Part shown: positions 14,679 through 22,918 of the stretch, piece after piece
Position numbering within the stretch: position 1 is the stretch's first letter
Layout of the letters: each line of letters begins with the position of its first letter
NCBI GenBank assembly: GCA_036269975.1
Contig: DATBDL010000345.1
Span: forward strand, 1 to 25,246
Reading direction: 5' to 3'
Length of the DNA: 25,246 nt
Origin: DATEPR01 sp036269975
GTDB taxonomy: Bacteria > Actinomycetota > Actinomycetes > Mycobacteriales > Pseudonocardiaceae
The notes under the pieces: generated by a model
What the model saw: the letters and a program-made list of their open reading frames with translations, nothing else
Told to the model about the DNA's origin: nothing
Database searches by the model: none
Translations under genes and position numbers: made by a program

Positions 14679-16037
14679 TCACGCCGACGGTGGTCCCCCG
14701 GTCAACGGCTCGGTCGCGGCGGCTACGACCACCGCTTCCATCTCACGTAGACACCGCGACACGTCCGGCGGTGCCAGGTAACGCGTGTCGGCGCGCATCA
14801 TGACGTCCATCGCGCCGGGGATGTCGTCGATGTTGACGAACAGTTTCCTGGTTGTCTTGTCCGACCGGCGATCGAAGCGCTCCACGCTCAACGGCAACGC
14901 GGCCCGTACGTCGTCGGCCGTGGGTACCGCGTCGGTGACCCGTTGCCGGCTGCCGCGCCGACGATCGTTGACGTAGCAGGAGATGTCGACATCGTCACCG
15001 CGTTCCTCGGCGACTGTCGCCTCCAGTTCCTCGCGGTGCGCGAGGTTGTAGTAGGCGTTCATGCCGGCGGACATCGTGGTCCGCTGGGCCCTCGCGGCCA
15101 CCTCGTCGAACGTGGCCGCGCCCGCGACGTCGATCACGCACAGACCGGACTGCACCATCGGGCTCACGATGTCGGCGAAACCGGGCCGGAACCGGTTGCT
15201 CATCAGCGTCTGCGTCACGACCAGGTTGTTGCCGGTCACCCTCGCCAGCGCCACCGCGAACGCGGCCAGCAGCACGGCGCCGGTGTCCACCCCGGTGCGC
15301 GCGGCGATCACGTGCACCGCCAGGTACCCGGCCGGCGAGCGGTAGCCGATCTCCCAGAAGCGCGGCACACGCTCGTCGCCGGACTCGGCGAACCGGTGCA
15401 CGGGGATCGTCCGCAGCACGCGCTCCCAGTACCGCAGCGACGACGCGCTCTGCCGCGCTGCCACCGCACCGCGCTGCTGCCGCGCCAGCTCCAGCGGCTG
15501 GGTCGCGGTGATCGGCGTGCGCGCGGCGCCGGTCGCCGGGTCCATGTTGGCGACGTCGGCGGTCAGCAGGTCCAGGCTGGTCGCGTCAACGGCCAACTGG
15601 TTGTACATCATCACGATGTGGGTCAGCACGTCCCCATGCCGGATCGCGGCGGTCCGCACCGGCCATTCGTGGACGCTGTCGACGTTCGCCCGCTTGTACT
15701 CCAGCCGCACGGCCTCGGCCGTGCCGGCCGGGTCGTCGTCGGTCACGGCGACGATCTCGACCGGGACGACACCGCGGTCCGCGACCGCCTGCCGTGGCCG
15801 GCCGTCCGCGTCCAGCGATATCCGGGTACGCAGCGACTGGTGCCGGCCGAACAGGAACCGCAGCATCATGGCCACGTTCTGGACCGTCGCGCCGGGCGGA
15901 GCGGGGAAGACGCCGACCAGGTTCAGCGACTGGCCGCCGCCCAGCTCCATCGCCGCCCAGATCCGCTGCTGGCCCCAGGTCAGCTCATCGATCCCGCTGT
16001 CGTCGCCCGCGAACGGGACCAACAACTGGTCATCCAC
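14679..16037 (-). CDS. Stand-alone NRPS condensation-like protein with altered active site
   Basis: 452 residues from GTG at 16037; the frame continues upstream to a TTG at 16115 but the domain fits the GTG start. The fold follows NRPS condensation domains: LTWGQQRIW (C1-like), RHQSLRTRI (C2-like), YWERVL, and late motifs MSNRFRPGFADIVSPMV and CYVNDRR. The catalytic HHxxxDG (C3) is replaced by NQLAVDA (146-152): both His are lost, the Asp is kept and Gly is Ala. No adenylation or carrier domain is attached or nearby. It may therefore be a structural or binding protein, or use a different mechanism. It lies between the methyltransferase and the GT4-hydrolase genes. Confidence 0.8.
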   Translation of the reverse strand: MDDQLLVPFAGDDSGIDELTWGQQRIWAAMELGGGQSLNLVGVFPAPPGATVQNVAMMLRFLFGRHQSLRTRISLDADGRPRQAVADRGVVPVEIVAVTDDDPAGTAEAVRLEYKRANVDSVHEWPVRTAAIRHGDVLTHIVMMYNQLAVDATSLDLLTADVANMDPATGAARTPITATQPLELARQQRGAVAARQSASSLRYWERVLRTIPVHRFAESGDERVPRFWEIGYRSPAGYLAVHVIAARTGVDTGAVLLAAFAVALARVTGNNLVVTQTLMSNRFRPGFADIVSPMVQSGLCVIDVAGAATFDEVAARAQRTTMSAGMNAYYNLAHREELEATVAEERGDDVDISCYVNDRRRGSRQRVTDAVPTADDVRAALPLSVERFDRRSDKTTRKLFVNIDDIPGAMDVMMRADTRYLAPPDVSRCLREMEAVVVAAATEPLTGGPPSA

Positions 16038-16054
16038 GACGACAACCGTAGAGC

Positions 16055-16066
16055 GCCGGTACCGGC
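16055..16066. promoter_or_regulatory. 12-bp perfect palindrome upstream of the condensation-like gene
   Basis: GCCGGTACCGGC lies 17 bases before the GTG at 16037, in the 118-base space after the methyltransferase gene. Possible operator; such GC-only palindromes can also occur by chance in this DNA. Confidence 0.25.
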
Positions 16067-16155
16067 ACACCGGCCTGAAAACCACAAAACCGAGCCGAGG
16101 TGGCAAACGGCCCAATTCAGGGAGTGGGCCGGCACGCGACGTGGTCGGCGCGTGT

Positions 16156-17088
16156 TCACCGACCAGTTGTCCCGACGACGAGCTCGTAGCAGATCGGTTC
16201 GCCGGTGGTCGTGACTCGGTGTCGAAACCGGTGTCGTTCCATCGGTAGGAGATCGCCGCGTTCTCGCAGTCGCGCCATGGCGGCGCCGAACCCGTCGGGA
16301 TCGGCGCTGTCCATCCACCGCTCGTCGATCGTGACGGCCACCGGTGCTCCGGCCGGCAGGACCGAGAGCGCGTCGATCAGTGCCGCCGGTGGCGCATGGG
16401 TACCGCCGAACGCCCCGGCCGAGATCAACCCGCCGGGCGCGTGTCCACGCAACCGCGCGGGTAGCGAGCCCGAGCCGACATCGCCGACGAGGTAGTCGGC
16501 GTAGACGCCGGACCGATCACGTTGACACGCGGCGCGTCCCTCCGCCAGCGAATCGACACCGACCACACCGGCTATACCGTGGCCACGCAGCAGTTCCCCG
16601 ACCAAACCCGTCCCGGCGCCGAAGTCGAGGACCGTCATCGAACCCGGCGCCATCGCCAGCCGCGTGATCGCGCGCAGAAACCCCTCGACCACGACCTGCG
16701 GGGATCTGCACCGCAGGCGTTCCTGCACGACGTACTCGTAAAGACCGGGCACGGCATAAATTCGCGGGTAGTCGTGCAGATGGACGACGTCGTGCTCGTC
16801 CAACGCGACATATTCACCGTCGGCGGCGGGTGGTCCGATCAGGCGGATCGTGTCGAACGTCGCGGCCATGCCGACGAGGCTACGACCCGGCGTGAGCCGG
16901 CGGACCTCGACCAGGTCGAGGCCCAGCGCCTCGACCTCGGCCAACACGCCGTAGAACGCCGACCGGTCCAGCAGTCCGGTGAGCACGGTGTCGGGGCCCT
17001 GCCGCCGTGGCTCCAGCGCCGGGAACGCGGACAGTACCTTGGCGCCCAGGTGGCCGCGGATCCGGATCGCGTACGGCGTGGGGTCCAT
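16156..17088 (-). CDS. SAM-dependent methyltransferase-like protein with extra N-terminal domain
   Basis: 310 residues. The C-terminal part (about 115-310) is a class I methyltransferase: motif I VLDFGAGTG at 153-161, acidic GVDS near 177-180 after the second strand, and SAGAFGG in the motif IV region. The first 70 residues (IRIRGHLGAKVLSAFPALE, then LTGLLDRSAFYGVLAEVEAL) resemble a small alpha-beta domain that I recall as an independent hypothetical protein in actinomycetes; here it is joined to the enzyme. No clear ribosome-binding site precedes the ATG, 58 bases after the LuxR stop. Substrate unknown; the context suggests methylation of a small molecule or a bound intermediate of the same pathway as the condensation-like protein. 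Confidence 0.8.
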   Translation of the reverse strand: MDPTPYAIRIRGHLGAKVLSAFPALEPRRQGPDTVLTGLLDRSAFYGVLAEVEALGLDLVEVRRLTPGRSLVGMAATFDTIRLIGPPAADGEYVALDEHDVVHLHDYPRIYAVPGLYEYVVQERLRCRSPQVVVEGFLRAITRLAMAPGSMTVLDFGAGTGLVGELLRGHGIAGVVGVDSLAEGRAACQRDRSGVYADYLVGDVGSGSLPARLRGHAPGGLISAGAFGGTHAPPAALIDALSVLPAGAPVAVTIDERWMDSADPDGFGAAMARLRERGDLLPMERHRFRHRVTTTGEPICYELVVGTTGR

Positions 17089-17146
17089 CAGGGCATGGTC
17101 GATGGCCGGCAGGTGAGCCCGTATCCCCTGGACGAGATGAACGCGG

Positions 17147-19783
17147 CTAACGCGGGCGGCCGGGTGCCAGCAACCGCAGTTCCCGCGCTCGCCGCACCGC
17201 CGAGGAGCGGTCGGGTACCTGAAGCTTGGCGTAGATGCTGCGCAGGTGCGTGCTGACGGTGTTCACCGAGACGGACAGTTGGCCGGCGATCTCGGGCCGG
17301 GACAGGTTCGTCGGCAGATAACGCAGCACCCTGAGCTCTCCTCGGCTCAGTTTCGCCACCGCAGGCGAAGCGGAGGACGTCCTGGCCACCGGGGGCGAGC
17401 CGTGCAGGACGTCCAGAATGTCGGCGAGCAGCGCGGCGTGCGCTGTCTCGTGCCTTGGCAGCGCCGCCAGCAGCCCGGCCGCGTCGGCCATCGCGAACGG
17501 CAGGACAAGGCGGTCGGGTTCCGCCAGGGCCAGTGCCCGTTCCGCCGCCTGGCCGGCGGCGCGGTGATCACCGAACCGGCGGTGGGCCAGCCCGGCCAGC
17601 AGGTGAGCCTCCAGGACCGTGACGTATCCGTGGACCGGTGCCGTGCCGTCCAGAACGTCGGCCACCGCGGCCAACGCCGCGACCGGTTCGCCTTCCGCGA
17701 GGCAGATCACGGCGAGGGCGTTACGGATCTCACCGGAGCAGGCCAGTTCGTCGTCGATCGCCGCGAGCGAGGCGCGGGCCTCGACGGTCATGCCGAGGCG
17801 GGCCTGGGTGGCCAGCAGCCAGCGGGTGGTTCGGGTCGCCAGCGCCCGCGAGTCCGCCAGTTGCGATCCCAGGTGTTCGGCCTCGGCGAACTCATCGAGC
17901 GCCGCACGGTGGCGGCCGCGGCCGGCGTGCAGTATCCCGGCCGTCTGGTGCAGCAGGAGCGTGATGTCCGGCCCGGTGTCCGTGTGCAGGGCCTGGCTGG
18001 TTCGTCGCAGCCATCGCTCGCCCTCGTCGAACTCACCCGTCCAGATCAGCGTGCCGGCGAGCATTGTCAGCGCGGGTGCGATCACCGGTTCCGCGCCCCA
18101 ACCGTGCCGCTCGGCGAGGCCGATCGCCTCGCGGCAGCGCCGCTGGGTCGTGGCGAACGAGTGGCGGACCAGCGATGCGAACCCGAGCTGAGCCAGGCAG
18201 CCGACTTCCAGGTAGGGCCGACCGATCTCCCTGGCCAGGTCGGCGCCCTCCCTGAGGTGGCGTTCGGCATCCGGCGCGGCCGGCAGCCCCAGGGTCCACG
18301 CCTCGGCGGTCCCCAGATTCATCAGCGCCACCGCTCGCAGGTCGCTGCCCAGTGCGATGTCCTCATCGGACCGACCGGTTACCGGGGCGGCGAGGAACCT
18401 GGCCCGCTCGATGACGCCGGCCAGGTGGCCGCGCCGTCTCGCCAGCGACAGCGTCAGCGACGCGACCCCGACCAGGAGACGGCGGCGACGGTCCGGCGGC
18501 GCCGTCTCGGCGTACGTCTCGGCGACCGCAAGCTGCGCGGCCGCCTCGGGTAGCCGCCCTTGGGCGATGTCACCCATCGCGCGCACCAGCGCCAGCTCGG
18601 GATGATCCCAGCCAACGGGGAAGGCCCGCACCAGCGCCCGCATGGTCTGCGCCTGCCCGTCGAGGGTCAGGCTGAACGAATGGTCGGCGAGCAGCCGGGC
18701 CGCTTCAGCCCAGTCGCCGGCCGCCTGCGTGTGCCGGATGGCGTTGCCGAACTGGCCATGCAAGGTGAACCAGCTCGCGGCGCGCCGGTGCAGCGCGGGT
18801 ACCTCTTCTGGCAGCGTCCGGCGCAACTCCAGCCGCAGGAAGTCCGCGAACAGGTGGTGGTAGCGAAACCAGGTGCGGCCGGGGTCGAGCGAGACGACGA
18901 ACGCGTTCGCGTCCTCGAGACTCAGCAGGACCTGTTCCGAGCCGACCCGGCCGGCCAGCAGATCGGCCAGCTCACCGTTGACCCGGTCGAGCGCGGAGGT
19001 GCGCAGCAGCAACTTCTGGACGTCGGCGGGCTGGCGTTCGAGCATCTCGGCGATCAGGTACTCGGCGACGGTGCGGTCGCTGCCGGAGAACTCGGCGACG
19101 AAACGCTCGGGGTCGGGGTGACCGGCCAGGGAGAGCGCCGCGAGCCGCAGGCCCGCGGCCCACCCTTCGGTCCGCTGGTGCAGCAGCGCCACTCCGGAGT
19201 CGGACAGCGCGATGCCCGAGACGTCGAGCAGCTCACGGGCTTCGCGCTCGGTGAAGCGCAGATCCGCCGCGCGGATCTCGGCCAGTTCGCCGGTCAGGCG
19301 CAACTGATGCAACCGCAGCGGCACGTCGTGGCGCGTGGTCAGGACCGCGTGCACGTCCGGGGGCAGGTTGGTCAGCAGCCGGGTGAGCAGAGGGAGTACC
19401 GCCGGCGAGTGCAGCTCGTGGAGATCATCGACAACCAGCGTGACGCCGCCGTGCGCGTCGGCGAGCTCCGAGAGCACGCGGTCGAGCATCTCCGGCTCGT
19501 TGAAGTCGGGCGTCGCCACCGGCGGTTCAGTAGGGCCCACCACGGCGTGCCGGATCGCGTCGAGCAGGGCCAGCCAGAACTCCTGGGCGTCCTGCTGGCC
19601 GCGCCGCACCTGCACGACGGCGAGTCGGCGCGGCCGGCCCGGTCGGCCGGCCCAGGTGCGCAGCAGCGACGTCTTCCCGCTGCCGGCCGGCGCCGAGATG
19701 ACCGTCACCTTGCTCGCCACCGCGCGGTCCAGGGCGGCAACGAGATCACCCCGGTCGATCAGCCACGGAGCCGCTGGAGCCAC
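17147..19783 (-). CDS. LuxR-family ATP-dependent regulator (LAL/MalT-like)
   Basis: 878 residues from GTG at 19783; an in-frame stop lies just upstream, so the start cannot move much. Domain order: Walker A APAGSGKT (31-38) and Walker B VTLVVDD (114-120) of a STAND NTPase, a long alpha-helical repeat region (about 330-800, tetratricopeptide-like), and a C-terminal LuxR helix-turn-helix (about 815-872; LSRGELRVLRYL, SVNTVSTHLRSIYAKL). Proteins of this build sense a ligand through the central part and activate transcription with ATP; they are frequent pathway-specific activators of antibiotic clusters. Set between the exporter and the tailoring genes, it is the likely activator of this block. 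No ligand can be named. Confidence 0.92.
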   Translation of the reverse strand: MAPAAPWLIDRGDLVAALDRAVASKVTVISAPAGSGKTSLLRTWAGRPGRPRRLAVVQVRRGQQDAQEFWLALLDAIRHAVVGPTEPPVATPDFNEPEMLDRVLSELADAHGGVTLVVDDLHELHSPAVLPLLTRLLTNLPPDVHAVLTTRHDVPLRLHQLRLTGELAEIRAADLRFTEREARELLDVSGIALSDSGVALLHQRTEGWAAGLRLAALSLAGHPDPERFVAEFSGSDRTVAEYLIAEMLERQPADVQKLLLRTSALDRVNGELADLLAGRVGSEQVLLSLEDANAFVVSLDPGRTWFRYHHLFADFLRLELRRTLPEEVPALHRRAASWFTLHGQFGNAIRHTQAAGDWAEAARLLADHSFSLTLDGQAQTMRALVRAFPVGWDHPELALVRAMGDIAQGRLPEAAAQLAVAETYAETAPPDRRRRLLVGVASLTLSLARRRGHLAGVIERARFLAAPVTGRSDEDIALGSDLRAVALMNLGTAEAWTLGLPAAPDAERHLREGADLAREIGRPYLEVGCLAQLGFASLVRHSFATTQRRCREAIGLAERHGWGAEPVIAPALTMLAGTLIWTGEFDEGERWLRRTSQALHTDTGPDITLLLHQTAGILHAGRGRHRAALDEFAEAEHLGSQLADSRALATRTTRWLLATQARLGMTVEARASLAAIDDELACSGEIRNALAVICLAEGEPVAALAAVADVLDGTAPVHGYVTVLEAHLLAGLAHRRFGDHRAAGQAAERALALAEPDRLVLPFAMADAAGLLAALPRHETAHAALLADILDVLHGSPPVARTSSASPAVAKLSRGELRVLRYLPTNLSRPEIAGQLSVSVNTVSTHLRSIYAKLQVPDRSSAVRRARELRLLAPGRPR

Positions 19784-19817
19784 CGTCGAAGTCTGTCATG
19801 TGGTGAGGGCGTGTCCG

Positions 19818-21350
19818 CTAGCACAACCGGCAGGGACGGGCCGCCGCCGCCACGAGCTCGGGCACGGCACCGGTCAGTTCCTGGCGGCGGACCCGGATGG
19901 TGGCGGTCGCGATGAGCAGGGCGAGCAGCGCGACCCCGGCGGCGACATCGAACCCACCGGAGAAGCCGACCGCAAGGGCGTGGTCGTAGACGGACGCGGG
20001 CGGCGGGATGCCCGGCCTCGGCGCCGCCCCGCCGACGGCCGCCGCCTGAGTCCGGATGCTGTCCGCGACGGCGGTCCAGGCGACGGTGCCGAGCAGTGCG
20101 AGCCCGATCGCGCCGCCGACCTGCTGGCTGGCGTTGAGCATGCTGGCGGCGACACCGGAGTCCTGGTCGGCGACGTCGTGCAGGGAGACCAGGGACAGCG
20201 GGACGAACACCATGCCGAGCCCGAACGACGTCACCAGCAGCGGGCCGAGCAACTGGGCGGTATAGCCGGAGTGCTCGGTCAGCCTGGAAAACCAGAACGT
20301 CCCACCCGCGACCGCCGCGGTGCCGGCCAGGATCAGCGGCCGAGCGCCGATCCGCGCCACCAGTCGCGAGCCCAGGGCGGAGGCGGTCACCACCCCGATG
20401 GCGAACGGCAGGTAGGCGATGCCCGACTGGATCGCGCTGTAGCCCAGCACGCTCTGCATGAAGAGGGTGAGAAAGAAGAACAAGCCGAACAGCGCGGTGG
20501 CGACGCACAGCATGATCAGGTAGGCACCCGACCTGTTCCGATCGGCGAGTACCCGCATCGGGAGCAGCGGGTGTGGACTGCGCAGTTCGATCAGCACGAA
20601 CGACACGAGAAGCACCACGGACGCGGTCAGCGTCGCCAGCACCTGCGCGTCACCCCAGTGCGACACGCCGTCGGCACCGGCGGCCGCCGTGGACAGGCCG
20701 TAGACGAGCAGCGCGACACCGCCGGTGCCGGTGATCGCGCCGGCCACGTCGATCCGGCCCGGTCGGCGGGGCGATTCGGCCAGTACGCGCGGCGCCGCGG
20801 CCGCCACCAGAATCCCGATCGGGACGTTGACGAACAGCACCCACCGCCAGGACACGTAGGTGGTCAGTAGGCCGCCCAGCAGCAGGCCCACCGCGCTGCC
20901 GGCGCCGGCCATCGCCGCGTAGACGCCCAACGCCCTGTTGCGTTCGGCGCCTTCGGGAAAGTTGGTGGTGATCAGCGCCAGCGCGGTCGGCGCGATCACA
21001 GCGCCGCCGACGCCCTGTACCGCTCTCGCGGTGAGCAGCCACCACTGGCTGGTGGCGAACCCGCCGAGCAGGGACGCCGTGGCGAACAGCAGCAGCCCGG
21101 CGACGAACACCCGCCGCCGGCCGAGAATGTCGCCGGCGCGGCCACCGAGCAGGAGCAGGCCGCCGAAGGTGACCGCGTAGGCGTTCACCACCCATTCCAG
21201 GCCGCTGCCGGAGAAGCCGAGCTCACTTCGCACGTGCGGCAACGCCACGTTGACGATGGTGGAGTCGAGCACGACCATGAGCTGGGCGGTGGCGATGACC
21301 AGCAGAGTCAGGCCGAGACGACGGTTGCCGCCGCCGGTTGGTGATGTCAC
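19818..21350 (-). CDS. DHA2-type MFS drug exporter (14 helices)
   Basis: 510 residues from GTG at 21350, chosen because GGGGGAG (21360-21366) lies 9 bases before it; a GTG at 21389 would add 13 residues. Family marks are LDSTIVNVALP in helix 1, GRAGDILGRRRVF between helices 2 and 3, and WRWVLFVNVPIG near helix 6, as in EmrB/QacA exporters. About fourteen hydrophobic segments are present, with a large loop near the C-terminus. Such proteins expel hydrophobic drugs in exchange for protons. First gene of the block; its stop is 34 bases before the LuxR start, so both are probably cotranscribed. Likely self-resistance or product export. Confidence 0.92.
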   Translation of the reverse strand: MTSPTGGGNRRLGLTLLVIATAQLMVVLDSTIVNVALPHVRSELGFSGSGLEWVVNAYAVTFGGLLLLGGRAGDILGRRRVFVAGLLLFATASLLGGFATSQWWLLTARAVQGVGGAVIAPTALALITTNFPEGAERNRALGVYAAMAGAGSAVGLLLGGLLTTYVSWRWVLFVNVPIGILVAAAAPRVLAESPRRPGRIDVAGAITGTGGVALLVYGLSTAAAGADGVSHWGDAQVLATLTASVVLLVSFVLIELRSPHPLLPMRVLADRNRSGAYLIMLCVATALFGLFFFLTLFMQSVLGYSAIQSGIAYLPFAIGVVTASALGSRLVARIGARPLILAGTAAVAGGTFWFSRLTEHSGYTAQLLGPLLVTSFGLGMVFVPLSLVSLHDVADQDSGVAASMLNASQQVGGAIGLALLGTVAWTAVADSIRTQAAAVGGAAPRPGIPPPASVYDHALAVGFSGGFDVAAGVALLALLIATATIRVRRQELTGAVPELVAAAARPCRLC

Positions 21351-21493
21351 CGGCCCAGGCTCCCCCGCGACAAGGTGATAGGTCCTCACCGGATCACGGG
21401 GATTCGAGCGATCACCGGAATCGGATGACGGCTTCTCACCGTGCCGGCGGCGAACCTGGATTCGCCACGATCCAGGCCGGATGGGAGATCGCA
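21351..21493. promoter_or_regulatory. Divergent promoter region of exporter and SnoaL-like gene
   Basis: 143 bases between two outward-facing starts, so promoters for both strands must lie here. The only clear structure is the inverted repeat at 21455-21476, listed separately. I do not see convincing -35/-10 pairs. Confidence 0.5.
21455..21476. promoter_or_regulatory. 22-bp inverted repeat, candidate operator
   Basis: CCTGGAT (21455-21461) and ATCCAGG (21470-21476) form a perfect 7-bp pair with an 8-base spacer, ending 17 bases before the GTG of the SnoaL-like gene. Size and symmetry suit a dimeric repressor of the TetR or MarR kind, though no such gene is in the window. Confidence 0.45.
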
Positions 21494-21961
21494 GTGACGA
21501 CCGACACCGAAACGCTCGTGCGCCGCGCGTACCACCTCGCGGAGGGTGACTTCCTGGACGTCCAGGGGTTCGTCGACCTGTTCGCCGAGGACGGTGTGTT
21601 CAACGGCATCGGCGGTGTGATCGGCCAGGAGAGCTACCGGGGTGCGCAGATCGGCGATCTGATCGTCTGGTTGGGCAAGCTGCTGCCCGACATTCATCGG
21701 GAGTTCCACCGGTTCAACGTGCTCGGCGACGTCGTCGCGATCGAGCTGTCGATCCAGGGCACCTTCCTCGGGCCGTTCCGGACGCCCGACGGCGTGATCG
21801 AGCCGACGGGGGCCAGACTCGACATCCCGACCGCCGACTTCTGGTACGTACGCGACGGCAAGGTCCAGGTGTTCGACTGCCATATCGGTATGACCACCAT
21901 GTTGGCGCAGATGGGCGTACTGCCGAACTTCGCGTCCGCGGCGGCCCGCGAATCATCCTGA
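21494..21961 (+). CDS. SnoaL/NTF2-like fold protein
   Basis: 155 residues from GTG at 21494, with GGGAG 6 bases upstream, an ideal distance; the frame is open further upstream but that part lacks coding character and covers the divergent promoter. The pattern is that of the cone-shaped alpha+beta barrel: YHLAEGDFLDVQGFVDLFAE at the start, then HREFHRFNVLGDVVAIE and ADFWYVRDGKVQVFDCHIG, where strands line the pocket. Members are small-molecule isomerases, cyclases, hydrolases or binding proteins. First gene of a four-gene unit with an esterase and two NAD(P) reductases, suggesting modification of an aromatic or polyketide-like compound; substrate unknown. Confidence 0.82.
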   Translation: MTTDTETLVRRAYHLAEGDFLDVQGFVDLFAEDGVFNGIGGVIGQESYRGAQIGDLIVWLGKLLPDIHREFHRFNVLGDVVAIELSIQGTFLGPFRTPDGVIEPTGARLDIPTADFWYVRDGKVQVFDCHIGMTTMLAQMGVLPNFASAAARESS

Positions 21962-21963
21962 TC

Positions 21964-21982
21964 AGGTGATGCCTCCTCACCT
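21964..21982 (+). repeat. Small hairpin between SnoaL-like and esterase genes
   Basis: AGGTGA (21964-21969) pairs with TCACCT (21977-21982) over a 7-base loop. It begins 2 bases after the SnoaL-like stop and lies where the esterase ribosome-binding site would be expected. Confidence 0.3.
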
Positions 21983-22006
21983 ACCTGGCGGCCAACCTCA
22001 TCCCCC

Positions 22007-22918
22007 GTGACCGCCGAACAGCAAGCGAACCTCGATGCGATCCTGCGACAGTCGGCAATTCCCGCCGACAGCGACGTCGACGAGCAACGGCGACTGCTGC
22101 GCCAGTTGACATCGGCGCAGCCCCTGCCCGCCGACGTGACCGTCACCGCGGCCACGCTGGGCGGCGTCCCCACCGTCGAGATCACCGTCGACGGAATCGA
22201 ACCTCGGCACGTCGTTCTCTACTTCCACGGCGGCGTGTACGTGTTGGGAGACGCCGTCCAGGCCGCCGGTCTGGCCGCGCAGGTCGGCCGGCGGACCAGC
22301 GCCAAGGTCATCTCCGTCGACTACCGGCTCGCCCCCGAGCATCCGTATCCGGCAGCGGTCGAGGACGCCATCGCCGCCTACGAAGCCCTGCTCGACAACG
22401 GCACAGCCCCATCGGCCATCGCATTCGCAGGCGAGTCCGCGGGCGGCGGGCTCGCCGTCGCCACCCTGGTCAACGCCCGCGATCACGGGCTGCCCCTGCC
22501 GGCGGCGGCGTTCGTCATGTCGCCGTATGCCGACCTCACCCTGGCCGGGGCGACCCTGGAAACCAAGCGCGCGGCCGACCCACTACTCAGCCTGGAAGCA
22601 CTCCGCGCACGGGTCATCGACTACACGGCGGGGCAGGATGCCGCTCTCGGCCTCATCAGCCCCCTGTTCGCCGAGCTGACCGGCATCCCGCCGTTGATCA
22701 TCCAGGCCGGAACGCACGAGGTGCTGCTCGACGACGCCCTGCGCCTGGCCCGCGCGGCCGCCACCGCCGATGTCGAGGTCATCCTCGACATCGTTCCTGG
22801 CGTACCCCACGTCTTCCAGGCTTATCACCCGATCCTCGACGAAGCGGCCGCTGCGCTGGACCGAGCCGGACGGCTCCTGTCGGCGTATCTGGCCAGGGCA
22901 ACGGAAGGACACGTGTGA
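22007..22918 (+). CDS. Alpha/beta hydrolase of the HSL (GDXG) esterase family
   Basis: 303 residues. The HSL oxyanion motif HGG is at 74-76 (LYFHGGVYVLGD), the nucleophile Ser144 in GESAGGG, and the catalytic His268 in VPHVF. The acid of the triad is in the AGTHEVLLDDA segment, where Glu238 stands near the usual Asp; Asp242 or Asp243 is the alternative. YRLAPEHPYPAA at 106-117 is typical of the family. It hydrolyses short-chain carboxylic esters in the cytoplasm. The GTG start has no purine-rich site; a 13-codon frame (ATG at 21969) ends in a stop overlapping this start as GTGA, so coupling is possible. Its own stop overlaps the next gene's start by 4 bases. Confidence 0.9.
   Translation: MTAEQQANLDAILRQSAIPADSDVDEQRRLLRQLTSAQPLPADVTVTAATLGGVPTVEITVDGIEPRHVVLYFHGGVYVLGDAVQAAGLAAQVGRRTSAKVISVDYRLAPEHPYPAAVEDAIAAYEALLDNGTAPSAIAFAGESAGGGLAVATLVNARDHGLPLPAAAFVMSPYADLTLAGATLETKRAADPLLSLEALRARVIDYTAGQDAALGLISPLFAELTGIPPLIIQAGTHEVLLDDALRLARAAATADVEVILDIVPGVPHVFQAYHPILDEAAAALDRAGRLLSAYLARATEGHV

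Noticed and set aside
13193..16214. Plus-strand frames of 326 and 423 codons opposite the GT4-hydrolase and condensation-like genes
   Set aside because: Same shadow pattern; the minus-strand proteins carry the recognisable motifs.
17246..19915. Two long plus-strand frames (435 and 451 codons) opposite the LuxR regulator
   Set aside because: Antisense to a regulator with Walker A, Walker B and helix-turn-helix; the products are low-complexity Arg/Gly/Gln-rich and show no motif.
21338..21493. N-terminal extension of the SnoaL-like protein
   Set aside because: It would cover the divergent promoter region and overlap the exporter start; the GTG at 21494 has an ideal GGGAG site.
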